Of a stretch of 64,000 bases of DNA, positions 43,168 through 51,598 are shown piece by piece. Both the position numbers and the translations under genes were made by a program. Each line of letters begins with the position of its first letter. Positions within the stretch are counted from its first letter, which is position 1. Below the pieces are notes generated by a model, which was given only the letters and a program-made list of their open reading frames with translations, was not told the origin of the DNA and did not search any database. Source of the DNA: an uncultured Lachnospiraceae bacterium (GTDB lineage: Bacteria > Bacillota > Clostridia > Lachnospirales > Lachnospiraceae); assembly GCA_900317915.1 (NCBI GenBank), contig ONIO01000001.1, positions 62,001 through 126,000 on the forward strand, given 5' to 3'.

Positions 43168-43956
43168 TTGGATATAGCTTCTCTTATTTCGATTGGCGGC
43201 GGAATTATTGTAATTGTCTTTGGTATTATATCTTCCGGTGCTTCAATTACCACATATATTGATTACCCTTCACTTATTATTACATTTGGTGGCGCTTTCG
43301 TAGCTTCCTTGGGATGCTTTAAGATGCCAGAGTTTGTTAATGGCTTGAAGGGCGCAGCTCTTATTTTTAAAGAACCTCCAATTCCATCAGCAGAAGAAAT
43401 TATTAAGACGATTGTTAATCTGTCGAATGTCGCTCGTAAAGAGGGATTATTGGCACTTGATGAGGCTTCTCAGGGCATAGATGATCCCTTTTTACGAAAG
43501 GGCGTTATGCTAGTAGTAGATGGTACTGATCCTGACTTGGTTCGCGGAATCATGGAGACAGAGCTAGATGCCATTGAGTCTAGACATAAATTGGTATGGA
43601 GTGTTTGGGACAAGCTTGGTGAGATGGGACCTGCTTGGGGTATGATCGGTACTCTGATTGGTCTAATCAACATGCTTGGTTCGCTTTCTGATGTATCTAC
43701 ACTTGGACCTAATATGGCGGTAGCTCTGATTACCACTTTCTATGGATCCGTTCTTGTTAACTATCTATGTACGCCTATTTCAGGAAAACTTCAGGAAAAT
43801 AACGCGAATGAGATTTCCGTTAAGACAATTATGGTGGAAGGCCTTCTTTCTATTCAGGCCGGTGAAAATCCACGTGTAATTGAGGAAAAACTGAAGACCT
43901 TCTTGTCACCTGATAAGAGAGATGGAATCAGTGGAGATGAAGGCGGTGAGGCATAA
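43168..43956 (+). CDS. motA: Stator protein MotA
   Basis: This 262-residue inner membrane stator subunit converts ion flow to torque. Four TM helices are apparent (about 5-25, 32-50, 148-168 and 180-200). The family motif SRHKLVWSVWDKLGEMGPAWGMIGTLIGLINML and the cytosolic loop with charged residues are present, followed by NYLCTPISGKLQ. TTG at 43168 follows CAGGAG by 11 nt. motB begins 2 nt after the stop. The ion type cannot be decided from sequence alone. Confidence 0.93.
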   Translation: MDIASLISIGGGIIVIVFGIISSGASITTYIDYPSLIITFGGAFVASLGCFKMPEFVNGLKGAALIFKEPPIPSAEEIIKTIVNLSNVARKEGLLALDEASQGIDDPFLRKGVMLVVDGTDPDLVRGIMETELDAIESRHKLVWSVWDKLGEMGPAWGMIGTLIGLINMLGSLSDVSTLGPNMAVALITTFYGSVLVNYLCTPISGKLQENNANEISVKTIMVEGLLSIQAGENPRVIEEKLKTFLSPDKRDGISGDEGGEA

Positions 43957-43958
43957 AA

Positions 43959-44894
43959 ATGGCTAGACAGAAGAAAGAAGATCCACCAAAAGCAGGCGCT
44001 CCTGCCTGGACCTCCACCTTTTCGGACTTAATGAATCTGTTGCTTTGCTTCTTTGTATTGTTATTTGCTATGTCAACCGTAGAATCAGAGAAGGCGGAAT
44101 TGGTTATCCAATCCTTCCAGCAACGCTTTAGTGTGCTTCCTGCAGGTGGTACATCCGTCTCAAAGGAAGGCAATTTGATTTCCTCTGGTGTAAGTGCATT
44201 GAAGGAATTTGATACTTTCTTTAATACATCAACTGGTAAAAAGGGTGATAAGAATAACTCCGGTAATAACGGTGAGACAGATAAGACCAATAATGGTGAG
44301 CAGGGAACCATCACAGGTAACAATGGTGAGTCCAAAAACAGTTCTTCAGGAATTAATGCCAATGAAGGCGGTAATTCGGAAGAGGAAGTAAAGGAACAGT
44401 ATCAGGCCCAGGAACTTGCTGAAAGCGAGAAGATGGCTGAGCAGATTGAATCTGCAGCTACAGATGCTAATATCAAGGATCAGATGCAGGTGGATTTCAA
44501 TGGGGACTATGTTATGATTACATTGAATGGCTCGATTTTGTTTAATTCTGGTAAAGCAGAGCTTATTCCAGAGGCAGAGCCATTACTTACGAAATTAGCA
44601 ACTATCTTAAATAGTTATAATGGAAATTTGATTGAGATTGAAGGTTATACTGATTCTGTTCCAATCAAATCAAGTAAATATGAGAGCAATGATGTTTTGT
44701 CTATGTATAGAGCACTCTATGTAGCAAACTTCATTCGAAATAATTCTACATTAGATCCATCGCATATAGTTTCTGCAGGTAGAGGTGAGTATAATCCAAT
44801 CGCTGATAACTCTACAGCAGAGGGGAGAGCCCTTAACCGAAGAGTAGAAATCAAAGTATTTAATTCCTACAACTCCTCGCAGGTAACGGATTAA
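43959..44894 (+). CDS. motB: Stator protein MotB
   Basis: This 311-residue partner of MotA anchors it to the cell wall. The cytosolic N terminus is followed by a single TM helix with the ion-carrying aspartate in APAWTSTFSDLMNLLLCFFVLLFA-like sequence (Asp near residue 24). A Gly/Asn/Ser-rich linker (about 85-140) leads to the OmpA peptidoglycan domain (about 185-305; EGYTDSVPI, RALYVANFI and GRALNRRVEIKVF). The linker is unusually long and low in complexity. RBS is within motA. Confidence 0.93.
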   Translation: MARQKKEDPPKAGAPAWTSTFSDLMNLLLCFFVLLFAMSTVESEKAELVIQSFQQRFSVLPAGGTSVSKEGNLISSGVSALKEFDTFFNTSTGKKGDKNNSGNNGETDKTNNGEQGTITGNNGESKNSSSGINANEGGNSEEEVKEQYQAQELAESEKMAEQIESAATDANIKDQMQVDFNGDYVMITLNGSILFNSGKAELIPEAEPLLTKLATILNSYNGNLIEIEGYTDSVPIKSSKYESNDVLSMYRALYVANFIRNNSTLDPSHIVSAGRGEYNPIADNSTAEGRALNRRVEIKVFNSYNSSQVTD

Positions 44895-44914
44895 GAGAAA
44901 GGTACATTACAGCA

Positions 44915-45427
44915 ATGAAAAAAAGTCTGGTTACAGTAATCACATTCGCCTTAGTATTAATCAATCTTGTGTTAACAGCCTTGATTGCATTTACCATTAT
45001 TCCAGAGACAAAGGCAGCAAATGAGTTAATTTCTAAAGTTTCTTCTGCAATTGATTTGGATGTTTCTGGTGCCTCTGCATCAGATACCAATGCTGCATCT
45101 CTAGCAAATGTGCAGGTATATAACATAGAAGACACAATGACCATCAATCTGAAGCCTAGTGCAGATGGTTCTTCACATTATGCATCCTTGGGCGTTGTAT
45201 TAAAGCTCAATAAAGATAGTAAGAACTATGAGACCTATGGATCTAAGTTTAAAGACTATGAAGGTGTAGCAAAGAATGACATAAATTCTGTTGTTTCTTC
45301 TCACACCATGGAAGAGATGCAGAATGATTCTGAATCCATTCAGGCTGAAATCGTGGATGCAATGAAGGCTGACTTCGGTAATGATCTAGTAGTTGGCGTA
45401 GGATTCTCAACTGCAACCTATCAGTAA
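44915..45427 (+). CDS. fliL: Flagellar protein FliL
   Basis: This 170-residue single-pass inner membrane protein strengthens the stator-motor contact. The TM helix is at about 6-28, followed by a short Ser/Ala linker and the stomatin-like FliL domain (about 60-170) with MTINLKPSADGSSHYASLGVVLKL and a conserved C-terminal VGVGFSTATYQ. It follows motB by 20 nt with RBS GAGAAAGG. Confidence 0.85.
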   Translation: MKKSLVTVITFALVLINLVLTALIAFTIIPETKAANELISKVSSAIDLDVSGASASDTNAASLANVQVYNIEDTMTINLKPSADGSSHYASLGVVLKLNKDSKNYETYGSKFKDYEGVAKNDINSVVSSHTMEEMQNDSESIQAEIVDAMKADFGNDLVVGVGFSTATYQ

Positions 45428-45469
45428 TAGCAGTTTTAAAAGACATCGGGAGGGTGGTGAGAATCAGGC

Positions 45470-46459
45470 GTGAGTGATGTATTATCACAAAGTGAAATTG
45501 ATAGTCTCTTAAAGGCGTTAAATAGTGGTGAGGTTGACGTTGAAGAGATGAAGAAGAGCTCGGAGAATCAGGTCAAAGACTATGATTTCGCCCGACCTTC
45601 GAAGTTTTCAAAAGAACATCTTCGTACGTTAGAGATGATTTTTGAACACTATGGAAGATTATTATCTACCAATCTTCCTGTGTATTTGAGAAAGAATATT
45701 TCGGTTGAGGTCATGAACTCCGAGGCAGTTACTTACATGGAGTTTTCCAATGCCCTTTCCAATCCAGTAATTCTTGGAATTGTAGATTTTGCTCCTTTGA
45801 AGGGAAATCTTATCATTGAGATGGCCACAAAATTAGGCTATGCAATGGTGGATCGAATGCTTGGCGGTATCGGTGAGCCTCTTGAAAAGATCCGTGATTT
45901 CTCAGAGATCGAGTTGATCATAATTGAACGTATCATGACGGTTTGCGTTGATCTCTTGAGAGAGCCTTGGAAGAATGTCTTAGATGTTTCTCCAAGATTA
46001 GACCGTATTGAGACGAATTCACAGTTTGCTCAGATTATTTCTCCTACTGAGATGATTGCGATTATCACAATCAATATGAAGATTGGTGATGTAGAGGGAC
46101 TGATTAATATCTGCTTACCTTACATTACACTTGAGCCAGTTATGGACAAGCTAAATACCAAATTCTGGTATTCAAATCTTCAGGAGAAAAATGACACGAT
46201 ATATGGCGAGACCATTGAACATTTGATTTCTAAAGCACAGATTCCAATCCGTGTAGTTTTAGGAAATTCATCTGTATCGGTCAACGATTTTGCAATGCTT
46301 CAAGAGGGTGATATCATTCGATTGGATAGCAAAGTGAATCAGGAACTAAAAGTTTTTGTCGGTAATATCCAAAAGTTCGATGCCTTACCAGGTACATCGG
46401 GTAATAAGTATGCCGTACGAGTAACAGACATTATTAAGGAGGACGAGGAGGATGAGTGA
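45470..46459 (+). CDS. fliM: Flagellar motor switch protein FliM
   Basis: This 329-residue C-ring protein binds CheY-P with its N-terminal peptide LSQSEIDSLLKAL (5-17). The middle CheC-like domain (about 40-225) contains HYGRLLSTNLPVYLR and GYAMVDRMLGG, and the C-terminal SpoA domain follows. GTG at 45470 follows GGGTGGTGA. It overlaps fliY by 8 nt. Confidence 0.95.
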   Translation: MSDVLSQSEIDSLLKALNSGEVDVEEMKKSSENQVKDYDFARPSKFSKEHLRTLEMIFEHYGRLLSTNLPVYLRKNISVEVMNSEAVTYMEFSNALSNPVILGIVDFAPLKGNLIIEMATKLGYAMVDRMLGGIGEPLEKIRDFSEIELIIIERIMTVCVDLLREPWKNVLDVSPRLDRIETNSQFAQIISPTEMIAIITINMKIGDVEGLINICLPYITLEPVMDKLNTKFWYSNLQEKNDTIYGETIEHLISKAQIPIRVVLGNSSVSVNDFAMLQEGDIIRLDSKVNQELKVFVGNIQKFDALPGTSGNKYAVRVTDIIKEDEEDE

Positions 46460-47615
46460 CGGATCCTTATCTCAGGAAGAGATTGATGCGCTACTAAATG
46501 GAACAACTTCAAGTAGCGATGCATCCAAGACCTCGGCCAACGGAGATGACGATGTAGCCCTAACCGATAAGGAGATAGATACCATTGGCGAGGTAGCCAA
46601 TATCTGTATGGGTGCTGCAGCAACAGCCTTATTTTCATTAGTTAATAAGAAAGTCGAGATTTCGACTCCTGTTGTTACATATTCCAATTGGGACGAGATT
46701 ACAAGACAATATGAGAAACCTTGTGTTTTGATTCGTATCGGATACACAAAGGGCTTGAATGGTAGTAATGTCTTAGTACTAAAAGAAAATGATGTAAAGG
46801 TTATTACCGACCTGATGATGGGCGGTGATGGAACCAACACAGATGGTGAGGTTTCTGAATTACATCTGTCTGCCATTAGTGAAGCAATGAACCAGATGAT
46901 GGGAAGCCAGGCGACCTCCCTTTCATCTATGCTGAATCGAATGATTGATATCAGCCCGCCAGTTTCCACACTAGTTGATATGAATTCAACCGATGTAGAG
47001 AATGTGGATCCATTCCTAAGTGGTCATTTTATAGAAGTTAAGTTCAATCTTAAGATTGGTGATCTTGTTGATAGTAAGATGATTCAGCTGTATCCAGCAT
47101 CACTTGCTAAGGAAATGGTCGAGTGTGTTACCAATAATATGGAGTCTGATAGCAGTTCTACTGTAGAGGACTCTGCATCTGCACCAGCTCCAGCACCTGC
47201 ACCACAGCAGTCTGTAGGACAGGTTCCAGAGAGCCAGATGCAGATGGGATCCCTTGAGACACAAGCTGCACATGAGAGACAGCAGACATTGACGGAACAG
47301 CAGATGCCACCGCAGCAACAGGTGAATGTGCAGCCAGCACAGTTCTCACCTTTTACTGGAAACTACTTATCTCCGTATCAGCCGGAAAACATTGATTTGA
47401 TTAAGGATGTACCTCTTGAGGTAACGGTTGAACTGGGTAGAACACATAAATCAATTCAAGATATACTTGATTTTGCGCCTGGAACGATTATAGAATTAAA
47501 CAAAATTGCAGGTGAGCCAATCGATGTACTTGTAAATGGAAAGTATGTTGCTAAAGGCGAGGTAGTTGTAATTGAAGAATCCTTTGGTATTCGAATTACA
47601 GAAATTCTGAAATAA
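46452..47615 (+). CDS. fliY: Flagellar motor switch phosphatase FliY (FliN-type)
   Basis: This 387-residue C-ring protein combines a CheY-P-binding N-terminal peptide (LSQEEIDALL), a CheC/CheX-like phosphatase domain and a C-terminal FliN/SpoA domain. The phosphatase signatures are EVANICMGAAATAL and a second helix SAISEAMNQMMGSQATSL, as in B. subtilis FliY. A Pro/Ala/Gln-rich linker (about 235-295) precedes the SpoA domain (EVTVELGRTHKSIQDIL). It acts to keep CheY-P low at the motor. Confidence 0.93.
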   Translation: MSDGSLSQEEIDALLNGTTSSSDASKTSANGDDDVALTDKEIDTIGEVANICMGAAATALFSLVNKKVEISTPVVTYSNWDEITRQYEKPCVLIRIGYTKGLNGSNVLVLKENDVKVITDLMMGGDGTNTDGEVSELHLSAISEAMNQMMGSQATSLSSMLNRMIDISPPVSTLVDMNSTDVENVDPFLSGHFIEVKFNLKIGDLVDSKMIQLYPASLAKEMVECVTNNMESDSSSTVEDSASAPAPAPAPQQSVGQVPESQMQMGSLETQAAHERQQTLTEQQMPPQQQVNVQPAQFSPFTGNYLSPYQPENIDLIKDVPLEVTVELGRTHKSIQDILDFAPGTIIELNKIAGEPIDVLVNGKYVAKGEVVVIEESFGIRITEILK

Positions 47616-47646
47616 CTACAATTTTAAAATTTAAGGAGAAAATAAG

Positions 47647-48009
47647 ATGGCAAAGAATATTTTAATTTGTGATGACGCTGCATTCATGAGAATGATGATT
47701 AAGGACATCCTGACCAAGAATGGCTACAACGTTGTTGGTGAGGCTGAGAACGGTGCTAAGGCTATTGAGGCTTATTTTGAGCTGAATCCAGATCTTGTTC
47801 TTATGGATATCACAATGCCTGAGATGGATGGTATCGAAGCATTAAAGGGTATTCGCGCAAAAGATCCTAACGCAACAGTTATTATGTGTTCTGCTATGGG
47901 TCAGCAGGCAATGGTTATTGAGGCTATTCAGAATGGTGCGAAGGACTTCATCGTTAAGCCATTCCAGGCTGAGCGTGTACTTGAGGCTGTTAAGAAGGTT
48001 GTTGGTTAA
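47647..48009 (+). CDS. cheY: Chemotaxis response regulator CheY
   Basis: This 120-residue single-domain receiver has the acidic pair Asp9/Asp10, phosphorylation site Asp54 (LVLMDITMPEMDG), Thr/Ser switch at MCSAMG (Ser82) and Lys104 in VKPF. It is the CheA output that sets motor direction. RBS AAGGAG precedes the ATG. Its place between fliY and fliO is the Bacillus arrangement. Confidence 0.96.
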   Translation: MAKNILICDDAAFMRMMIKDILTKNGYNVVGEAENGAKAIEAYFELNPDLVLMDITMPEMDGIEALKGIRAKDPNATVIMCSAMGQQAMVIEAIQNGAKDFIVKPFQAERVLEAVKKVVG

Positions 48010-48014
48010 TTAAA

Positions 48015-48383
48015 ATGATATTACTGTCTGTTTCAGGTGGTGATAGCTTCTTTGAATTTGTAGTTGTTCTGATAGTATTTGTTGCAATTCTAGTAATTAC
48101 GTATTACACAACAAAATGGATTGCCGGCTATCAGAAGAAGAGTCAAGGAGGCTCCAATCTGGAAGTAGTCGAAACTTTAAAGATTACGACCAATAAGTAT
48201 GTTCAAATCATCCGGGCTGGTAAGAATAAGTATTTGATTATTGGTATCGGTAAGGATGAAGTGCACATGTTAGGGGAACTCACTGAGAATGAACTTAATG
48301 AATTGAAGAATCATTCGGTGAATGAGAACACTTCCTTTGCCTCTATGTTTCAGAATTTTAAAGATAGCCTGCCTAAGAAGTAA
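48015..48383 (+). CDS. fliO: Flagellar export gate protein FliO (FliZ-like)
   Basis: This 122-residue protein has a short N terminus, one TM helix at about 11-34 and a cytosolic domain with VVETLKITTNKYVQIIRAGKNKYLIIGIGKDEVHML, the FliO pattern. FliO assists assembly of FliP. It lies between cheY and fliP with gaps of 5 nt on each side, as expected. Confidence 0.88.
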   Translation: MILLSVSGGDSFFEFVVVLIVFVAILVITYYTTKWIAGYQKKSQGGSNLEVVETLKITTNKYVQIIRAGKNKYLIIGIGKDEVHMLGELTENELNELKNHSVNENTSFASMFQNFKDSLPKK

Positions 48384-48388
48384 AGAAT

Positions 48389-49243
48389 ATGACTAGAATG
48401 AAAAAGTGGTACTGCGTATTTGCGGTTACATTGGCTCTGGTAGTATTGTCTATTTGCTTTGCAATGATACTTAAGGGGAATGTCTATGCTGCAACTACGA
48501 ATAATAGTACAGATCCTTCAACTTCATATGGAGCAACAGATAACGCACCGAATGCCAGTAATCAGGTAACGGGTAGTGGTGGTACTGGATTTAATCTATC
48601 CTTTGATGGAGAGTCTGGTACACTCAGCTCGACGGTGCGTATCCTTTTGGTGTTAACTGTCTTATCACTGGCACCAGCGATTTTAATCATGCTGACATCC
48701 TTTACACGAATTATTGTAGTTTTACATTTTATTCGTGCAGCCATTGGTACACAGACATCTCCTCCTAATCAGGTGCTGACTGGATTGGCTTTGTTTTTAA
48801 CCCTATTTATCATGTGGCCAACCTTTTCACAGGTGAATACCAATGCAATTCAACCATTGGATGCAGGGACCATTACACAGGAGCAAGCCATTACTGCGGC
48901 TGAGGAACCATTTCGTCAATTTATGTATGGACAGACCCAGACGAAGGATCTGAATCTCTTCTGTGACATTGCAGGAGTGACCTATAAGGACTATGATGAT
49001 GTACCTTTCTATGTATTGGTACCATCCTTTATTATTAGTGAGTTAAGAACCGCTTTTATTATCGGATTCTTGATCTATATTCCATTTATTGTAATCGATA
49101 TGGTAGTAGCCTCAGTGCTTATGTCTATGGGTATGATGATGCTACCTCCTACAACGATATCCTTGCCCTTTAAGATTTTGTTATTCATCTTAGCAGATGG
49201 ATGGAATTTGGTTATTGGTAGTCTGGTAAAAACGTTTTATTAG
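48389..49243 (+). CDS. fliP: Flagellar type III export gate protein FliP
   Basis: This 284-residue export-gate protein has a signal peptide (about 4-30, cleavage possible after NVYA) and a Thr/Asn-rich periplasmic start. Then come four TM helices and the family patterns LTSFTRIIVVLHFIRAAIGTQ, FSFPNQVLTGLALFLTLF-like PPNQVLTGLA, and FIPFIVIDMVVASVLMSMGMMMLPP. The signal peptide is normal for FliP. Start at 48389 or 48398 cannot be resolved. Confidence 0.93.
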   Translation: MTRMKKWYCVFAVTLALVVLSICFAMILKGNVYAATTNNSTDPSTSYGATDNAPNASNQVTGSGGTGFNLSFDGESGTLSSTVRILLVLTVLSLAPAILIMLTSFTRIIVVLHFIRAAIGTQTSPPNQVLTGLALFLTLFIMWPTFSQVNTNAIQPLDAGTITQEQAITAAEEPFRQFMYGQTQTKDLNLFCDIAGVTYKDYDDVPFYVLVPSFIISELRTAFIIGFLIYIPFIVIDMVVASVLMSMGMMMLPPTTISLPFKILLFILADGWNLVIGSLVKTFY

Positions 49244-49273
49244 TTAGCTTAGTTTCGAGGGAGGAGAGATGAT

Positions 49274-49543
49274 ATGTCACAAGGAGCTGTCCTTGATATC
49301 ATGCGTGATGCAATTTATCAGGTTATTATTAATTCTGCACCCATGCTTTTAATATCTCTTGTTGTTGGATTGGTTGTAAGTATCTTTCAGACTGTTACTT
49401 CGATTCAGGAGCAGACACTTACCTTTGTACCTAAAATTGTCTCCATATTCATAGCGCTAATTATCTTTGGATCATTTATTATGACCAATATCACTCAATA
49501 TGTAACCGACCTATGGAACAATTTTTCTACATTTATTAAGTGA
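49274..49543 (+). CDS. fliQ: Flagellar type III export gate protein FliQ
   Basis: This 89-residue protein has two TM helices (about 14-38 and 50-72) and the family sequence APMLLISLVVGLVVSIFQTVTSIQEQTLTFVPKI. It is part of the export channel formed by FliP/Q/R. RBS GGAGGAGA is upstream. Confidence 0.95.
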   Translation: MSQGAVLDIMRDAIYQVIINSAPMLLISLVVGLVVSIFQTVTSIQEQTLTFVPKIVSIFIALIIFGSFIMTNITQYVTDLWNNFSTFIK

Positions 49544-49553
49544 AAAGTGAGAG

Positions 49554-50357
49554 ATGAGTCACATGGTTAATTACACTTTTTCACTTGTGAATTTTGAATA
49601 CTTTTTGTTAGTTTTGGTGCGGATTGCGACCTTTGTGTTCGCCGCACCTTTTTTTAGTTTACCTAATGTTCCCCGGAGAACAAAAGTTGGCTTTTCATGT
49701 CTGGTTGCCATTATTGTGGTATCGGTTTTACACCCTACTGAGGCAATCTCTTATACGTCCGTATTTGGATATGCAATTCTGGTTTTGAAGGAAGCAATTA
49801 CTGGACTCATTCTTGGCTTCTGCGCTAATATCTGTTCTTACATTATCACTTTTTCGGGTGATATTATGGATATGGATATTGGTATTTCTATGGCATCGGA
49901 ATTTGATCCTTCCCTGAATACAACCGTTACCCTAAATGGCCAATTATATTTCTACCTTTTGAATATGATGATTATTGTAAGCGGCATGTACCGATACATT
50001 ATTCGCGCGGTAATAGATTCCTTCCGGGTAATTCCCCTAGGTGCATCGAATATTGGAGATGAGAAACTAGTCAATCTGATGGTGAAATTCATGGCAGATT
50101 TCTTCGGCATCGCATTTCGAATCGTTCTACCTGTATTCGGCTGCATTATGATCATGAACTGTGTCCTTGGTGTTATGGCAAAGGTTGCACCTCAGATGAA
50201 TATGTTCTCTGTAGGTGTTCAGATTAAGATTCTAGTAGGATTTGGTATTATTTTCCTAACCACATTTCTTCTTCCAGAGGCCACGGATTTTATTTTGAGA
50301 GAAATGAAAACCATGCTGAAGGAGACTTTAAATATTATGTCTTCCGCCGGTAGTTGA
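49554..50357 (+). CDS. fliR: Flagellar type III export gate protein FliR
   Basis: This 267-residue protein has about six TM helices. RIATFVFAAPFFSLPNVPRRTKVGFSCLVA is the FliR N-terminal pattern and KEAITGLILGFCAN the second. It completes the export channel. It follows fliQ by 10 nt. The 59-nt gap to flhB is unremarkable. Confidence 0.93.
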   Translation: MSHMVNYTFSLVNFEYFLLVLVRIATFVFAAPFFSLPNVPRRTKVGFSCLVAIIVVSVLHPTEAISYTSVFGYAILVLKEAITGLILGFCANICSYIITFSGDIMDMDIGISMASEFDPSLNTTVTLNGQLYFYLLNMMIIVSGMYRYIIRAVIDSFRVIPLGASNIGDEKLVNLMVKFMADFFGIAFRIVLPVFGCIMIMNCVLGVMAKVAPQMNMFSVGVQIKILVGFGIIFLTTFLLPEATDFILREMKTMLKETLNIMSSAGS

Positions 50358-50416
50358 TAGGATGAAAAGGAATAAGGAAAGGCTAAATGTAAGGCAAATA
50401 GGAGATAAGTTTCGGT

Positions 50417-51559
50417 TTGAGTGAGATTGTAATGGAAAACAGAATAGGGCGAATTCCATTAGATCTTCAGTTCTTTGCCAAGGAAGGTCCTGGTGGAGAA
50501 AAGACAGAGGCGGCTACACCGAAAAAGTTAGAAGACGCTCGAAAAAAAGGACAGGTTGCCAAGAGTCGAGAGCTAACCATGTCCTTTGAGTTGATTTCTA
50601 TGTTTTTGACATTGAAGTTTTTTGTTTCAAGTTTAGGTAAGCGCTTTATCAATGTCTTTGACTGGATTTATGATAAGGAACTGCCTTCCTTTATTGAACA
50701 GAACAGGGATGGACTTACAGTACAGGCCCAGTCTCGCTTATTTACTCAAGTGGTTATTGAGATGGGGTTATGTGTCCTGCCTTTTTTCGTTGTAGGCGTT
50801 GGAGTAGCCTTTTTAGGTGACTTTCTCCAGGTGAAATGGAAGGTCTCTACCGAACCAATGAAGCCGAGCCTTGGCAAGATGAATCCCATTAATGGCTTCA
50901 AGCGAATGTTTTCGAAGCAGCAATTATTCGAATTGGTGAAGTCCATTGTGAAGGTGGTTTTAATCATCTATATCGCATATTTGAGTATCAAGGATCATCA
51001 GAATGATCTATTTATCCTCTATGAGATCAGCTTGAATAAGGCAATCGCTTTGATTGGAAATATCATAATTGATACGGGAATAAGAATCAGTGTGGTCTAT
51101 TTAGCGATTGGTATTGCGGATTTTATCTTCCAGAAGCGTAAGTTCAATGAAGAAATGAAGATGACCAAGCAGGAAATCAAGGATGAATACAAAGATTCCG
51201 AAGGAGATCCTGAGATCAAGGGTAGGCAGAGGCAGAGAATGAGAGAAGCTTCTCAGAGAAGAATGATGAGAGATGTGCCTAAGGCGGACGTTGTCATCAC
51301 CAACCCTACTCATATTGCAGTAGCTATTGTCTATAATAAGGATGATCTTAAGCATAAAGCTCCTGTTGTCTTAGCAAAGGGTGAAGATTATCTGGCGAAG
51401 AAGATTAAGGATGAGGCGAAAGAGAATAATATTCCAATTATGGAGAATAAGCCTTTAGCCCGTGCCCTTTATGCAACTGTTGATATTGGACAGGAAATCC
51501 CTCCAGAACTCTATGAAGCAGTAGCGGAGATTCTGGCAGTGGTATATACTAATAAATAA
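50417..51559 (+). CDS. flhB: Flagellar export switch protein FlhB
   Basis: This 380-residue protein has the cytosolic start GGEKTEAATPKKLEDARKKGQVAKSRE, four TM helices, and an autocleaving cytosolic domain with NPTH at 296-299 (numbering from TTG 50417). Cleavage in NPTH allows the switch from hook to filament export. The start is uncertain: TTG 50417 sits 11-13 nt after GGAGATAAG, and ATG 50432 lacks a good RBS. The C terminus is the usual length. Confidence 0.94.
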   Translation: MSEIVMENRIGRIPLDLQFFAKEGPGGEKTEAATPKKLEDARKKGQVAKSRELTMSFELISMFLTLKFFVSSLGKRFINVFDWIYDKELPSFIEQNRDGLTVQAQSRLFTQVVIEMGLCVLPFFVVGVGVAFLGDFLQVKWKVSTEPMKPSLGKMNPINGFKRMFSKQQLFELVKSIVKVVLIIYIAYLSIKDHQNDLFILYEISLNKAIALIGNIIIDTGIRISVVYLAIGIADFIFQKRKFNEEMKMTKQEIKDEYKDSEGDPEIKGRQRQRMREASQRRMMRDVPKADVVITNPTHIAVAIVYNKDDLKHKAPVVLAKGEDYLAKKIKDEAKENNIPIMENKPLARALYATVDIGQEIPPELYEAVAEILAVVYTNK

Positions 51560-51598
51560 TGTAAATTTATATGATTTTATGGAAAGGAGGAGTAGGCT